IMG/VR virus record: IMGVR_UViG_3300048554_000673
Location: 1-34,992 of that record
Direction: 5' to 3' (one strand)
Length of the DNA stretch: 34,992 bases
From: a virus
The translations under genes and the position numbers were made by a program. The notes under the pieces were generated by a model. That model ran no database searches, was not told where the DNA came from, and saw only the letters and a list, made by a program, of their open reading frames with translations. This document shows, one piece after another, positions 34,316-34,992 of this stretch (the first letter of the stretch is position 1; each line of letters opens with the position of its first letter).

Positions 34316-34809
34316 TCTAAACGGTGGACCCCTTAACGAGTCCACAAGTCCTGCCTGAAAAGGCTATCGGTTGAAGAACCGATTTACTGGGGCGTGCACA
34401 TTGACAATCTGGACGAAAGGGAGGCCCTAAGAAGCTGAACGAGTAGTCAAAATGCCTCGCCATCGTTAGTAGTCGATGGATCCAGTAGCACGGAATAGGC
34501 GAGCGACTTGCACCAAAGCCAAAGACAAGGTGACTTGATCGCGTACAAAAAATATTAAAACCAAACTGATTAAAAGGTTTGGGTTCTTAGCCAAAGCCAA
34601 TATCTAATAAGACCGAAGCTTTGCACCACTCAACACCATGCCGAGCCCATCTAGTGGACTAGACACTTGACAATCTCAAGAACCACGTAATGATGACGAC
34701 AGGACGGCCCCTAGTTTGAGTGTAAGGATTAAATAAGGCGCGGGCTAGTTAAGAGTTTACTTAAATCCCCCATAGGAAAAACGTACTCCCAACACCAGTC
34801 CCGCGCCTT
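34316..34809 (+). ncRNA. Hairpin-rich non-coding region, candidate structured RNA
   Basis: No gene was found. Several local stems are visible on the plus strand: GTGGAC/GTCCAC (34324-34345), GCCT-GAAA-AGGC (34353-34364, GNRA loop), ATCGGTT-GAAG-AACCGAT (34366-34383), CTCGCC/GGCGAG (34456-34503) enclosing ATCG/CGAT, and CCAAAC/GTTTGG near 34561-34582. A 10-bp stem AAGGCGCGGG (34735-34744) with CCCGCGCCTT (34800-34809) closes the 3' end and is followed by a T-rich stretch. TTGACAATCT occurs twice (34401 and 34667), and TTGCACCA occurs near 34509 and 34620. It could be one long structured RNA or several short ones. Strand is assumed from the adjacent gene. Confidence 0.45.
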
Positions 34810-34992
34810 TTCCTTTACTTAGATTCCCATATGTGGATTTTCAGTTCTTTATGTCATATATGTGACACAACATTAAGATTAAAGCTTATGTTTACTTTAA
34901 TCTACCATAGTTTTTATGTGAGATTAAAGTAAACATAAGTTATTAACTTGTATTGTATATATATAAGAAAGAAATAATATATATATATAGGG
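34810..34992. promoter_or_regulatory. AT-rich right-end region with operator-like dyads
   Basis: No gene is visible. The stretch is AT-rich and ends in a (TA)n tract. It contains the 16-bp dyad TGTCATATATGTGACA at 34852-34867 (7 of 8 half-site positions symmetric), then the motif AGATTAAAG in three positions and alternating orientation. These features fit operator sites, an early promoter region, or part of a replication origin, but the sequence cannot decide which. Confidence 0.45.
34876..34939. repeat. 19-bp inverted repeat with a third half-site
   Basis: CTTATGTTTACTTTAATCT (34885-34903) is the exact reverse complement of 34921-34939, with a 17-nt spacer. The 9-nt core AGATTAAAG also occurs at 34876-34884, so the core appears forward, reverse, forward. 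Two alternative hairpins could form (34876/34895 or 34885/34921). This suggests a multi-site protein-binding array or a switchable RNA hairpin. Confidence 0.75.

Noticed and set aside
34058-34345. 95-codon minus-strand open frame opposite the 174-residue gene
   Set aside because: It lies over a well-supported plus-strand gene with a strong ribosome-binding site, shows no domain pattern, and crosses the hairpin region.
1-34992. CRISPR arrays, insertion sequences and integrase genes
   Set aside because: No regularly spaced repeat array, transposase or integrase was seen in the window.

Overview
This window looks like about 35 kb of a double-stranded DNA tailed phage (or prophage) genome, probably a short-tailed (podovirus) type. 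It carries a large terminase with intact ATPase and nuclease motifs, a portal, an N4-gp56-type major capsid protein, a beta-propeller tail hub, and a block of internal-virion/ejection proteins. There is no tape measure, tail sheath or tail tube gene. I cannot name the host. Composition is close to balanced GC, with an AT-rich patch inside one fibre gene and an AT-rich right end.

Layout: from about 33.27 kb down to position 1, every gene is on the minus strand, tightly packed, with many 1-nt (TAATG/TGATG) or 4-nt (ATGA) overlaps that suggest translational coupling. In transcription order: a probable small terminase (33268); a short beta-rich protein; a 1177-residue fibre with discoidin-like and laminin-G-like domains; a stand-alone CheY-like receiver domain; three small membrane/coiled-coil proteins that look like a lysis or membrane cassette; a zinc-ribbon protein; a 114-residue unknown; a 1748-residue beta-helical fibre; an 1185-residue repeat fibre; a collagen-like protein; large terminase; portal; a 71-residue unknown; scaffold; major capsid protein; a decoration-like protein; an intrinsic terminator; then a 177-residue unknown, the tail hub, a cupin-like protein, two internal-virion proteins with a small acidic protein between them, and the start of a giant polyvalent ejection protein that runs off the left edge.

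The right end (33.27 to 34.99 kb) is different. It has one plus-strand gene, a 174-residue coiled-coil protein, set between a hairpin-rich leader and about 0.5 kb of non-coding, hairpin-rich sequence. The last 180 bases are AT-rich with strong dyad symmetries that look like operator or replication signals.

Most worth following up: the receiver-domain gene translationally coupled into the late operon; the leader RNA with a predicted three-way junction and twin GCAA tetraloops; the hairpin-rich non-coding trailer; the composition break inside the 1748-residue fibre; and the metallopeptidase-like motif in the giant ejection protein.
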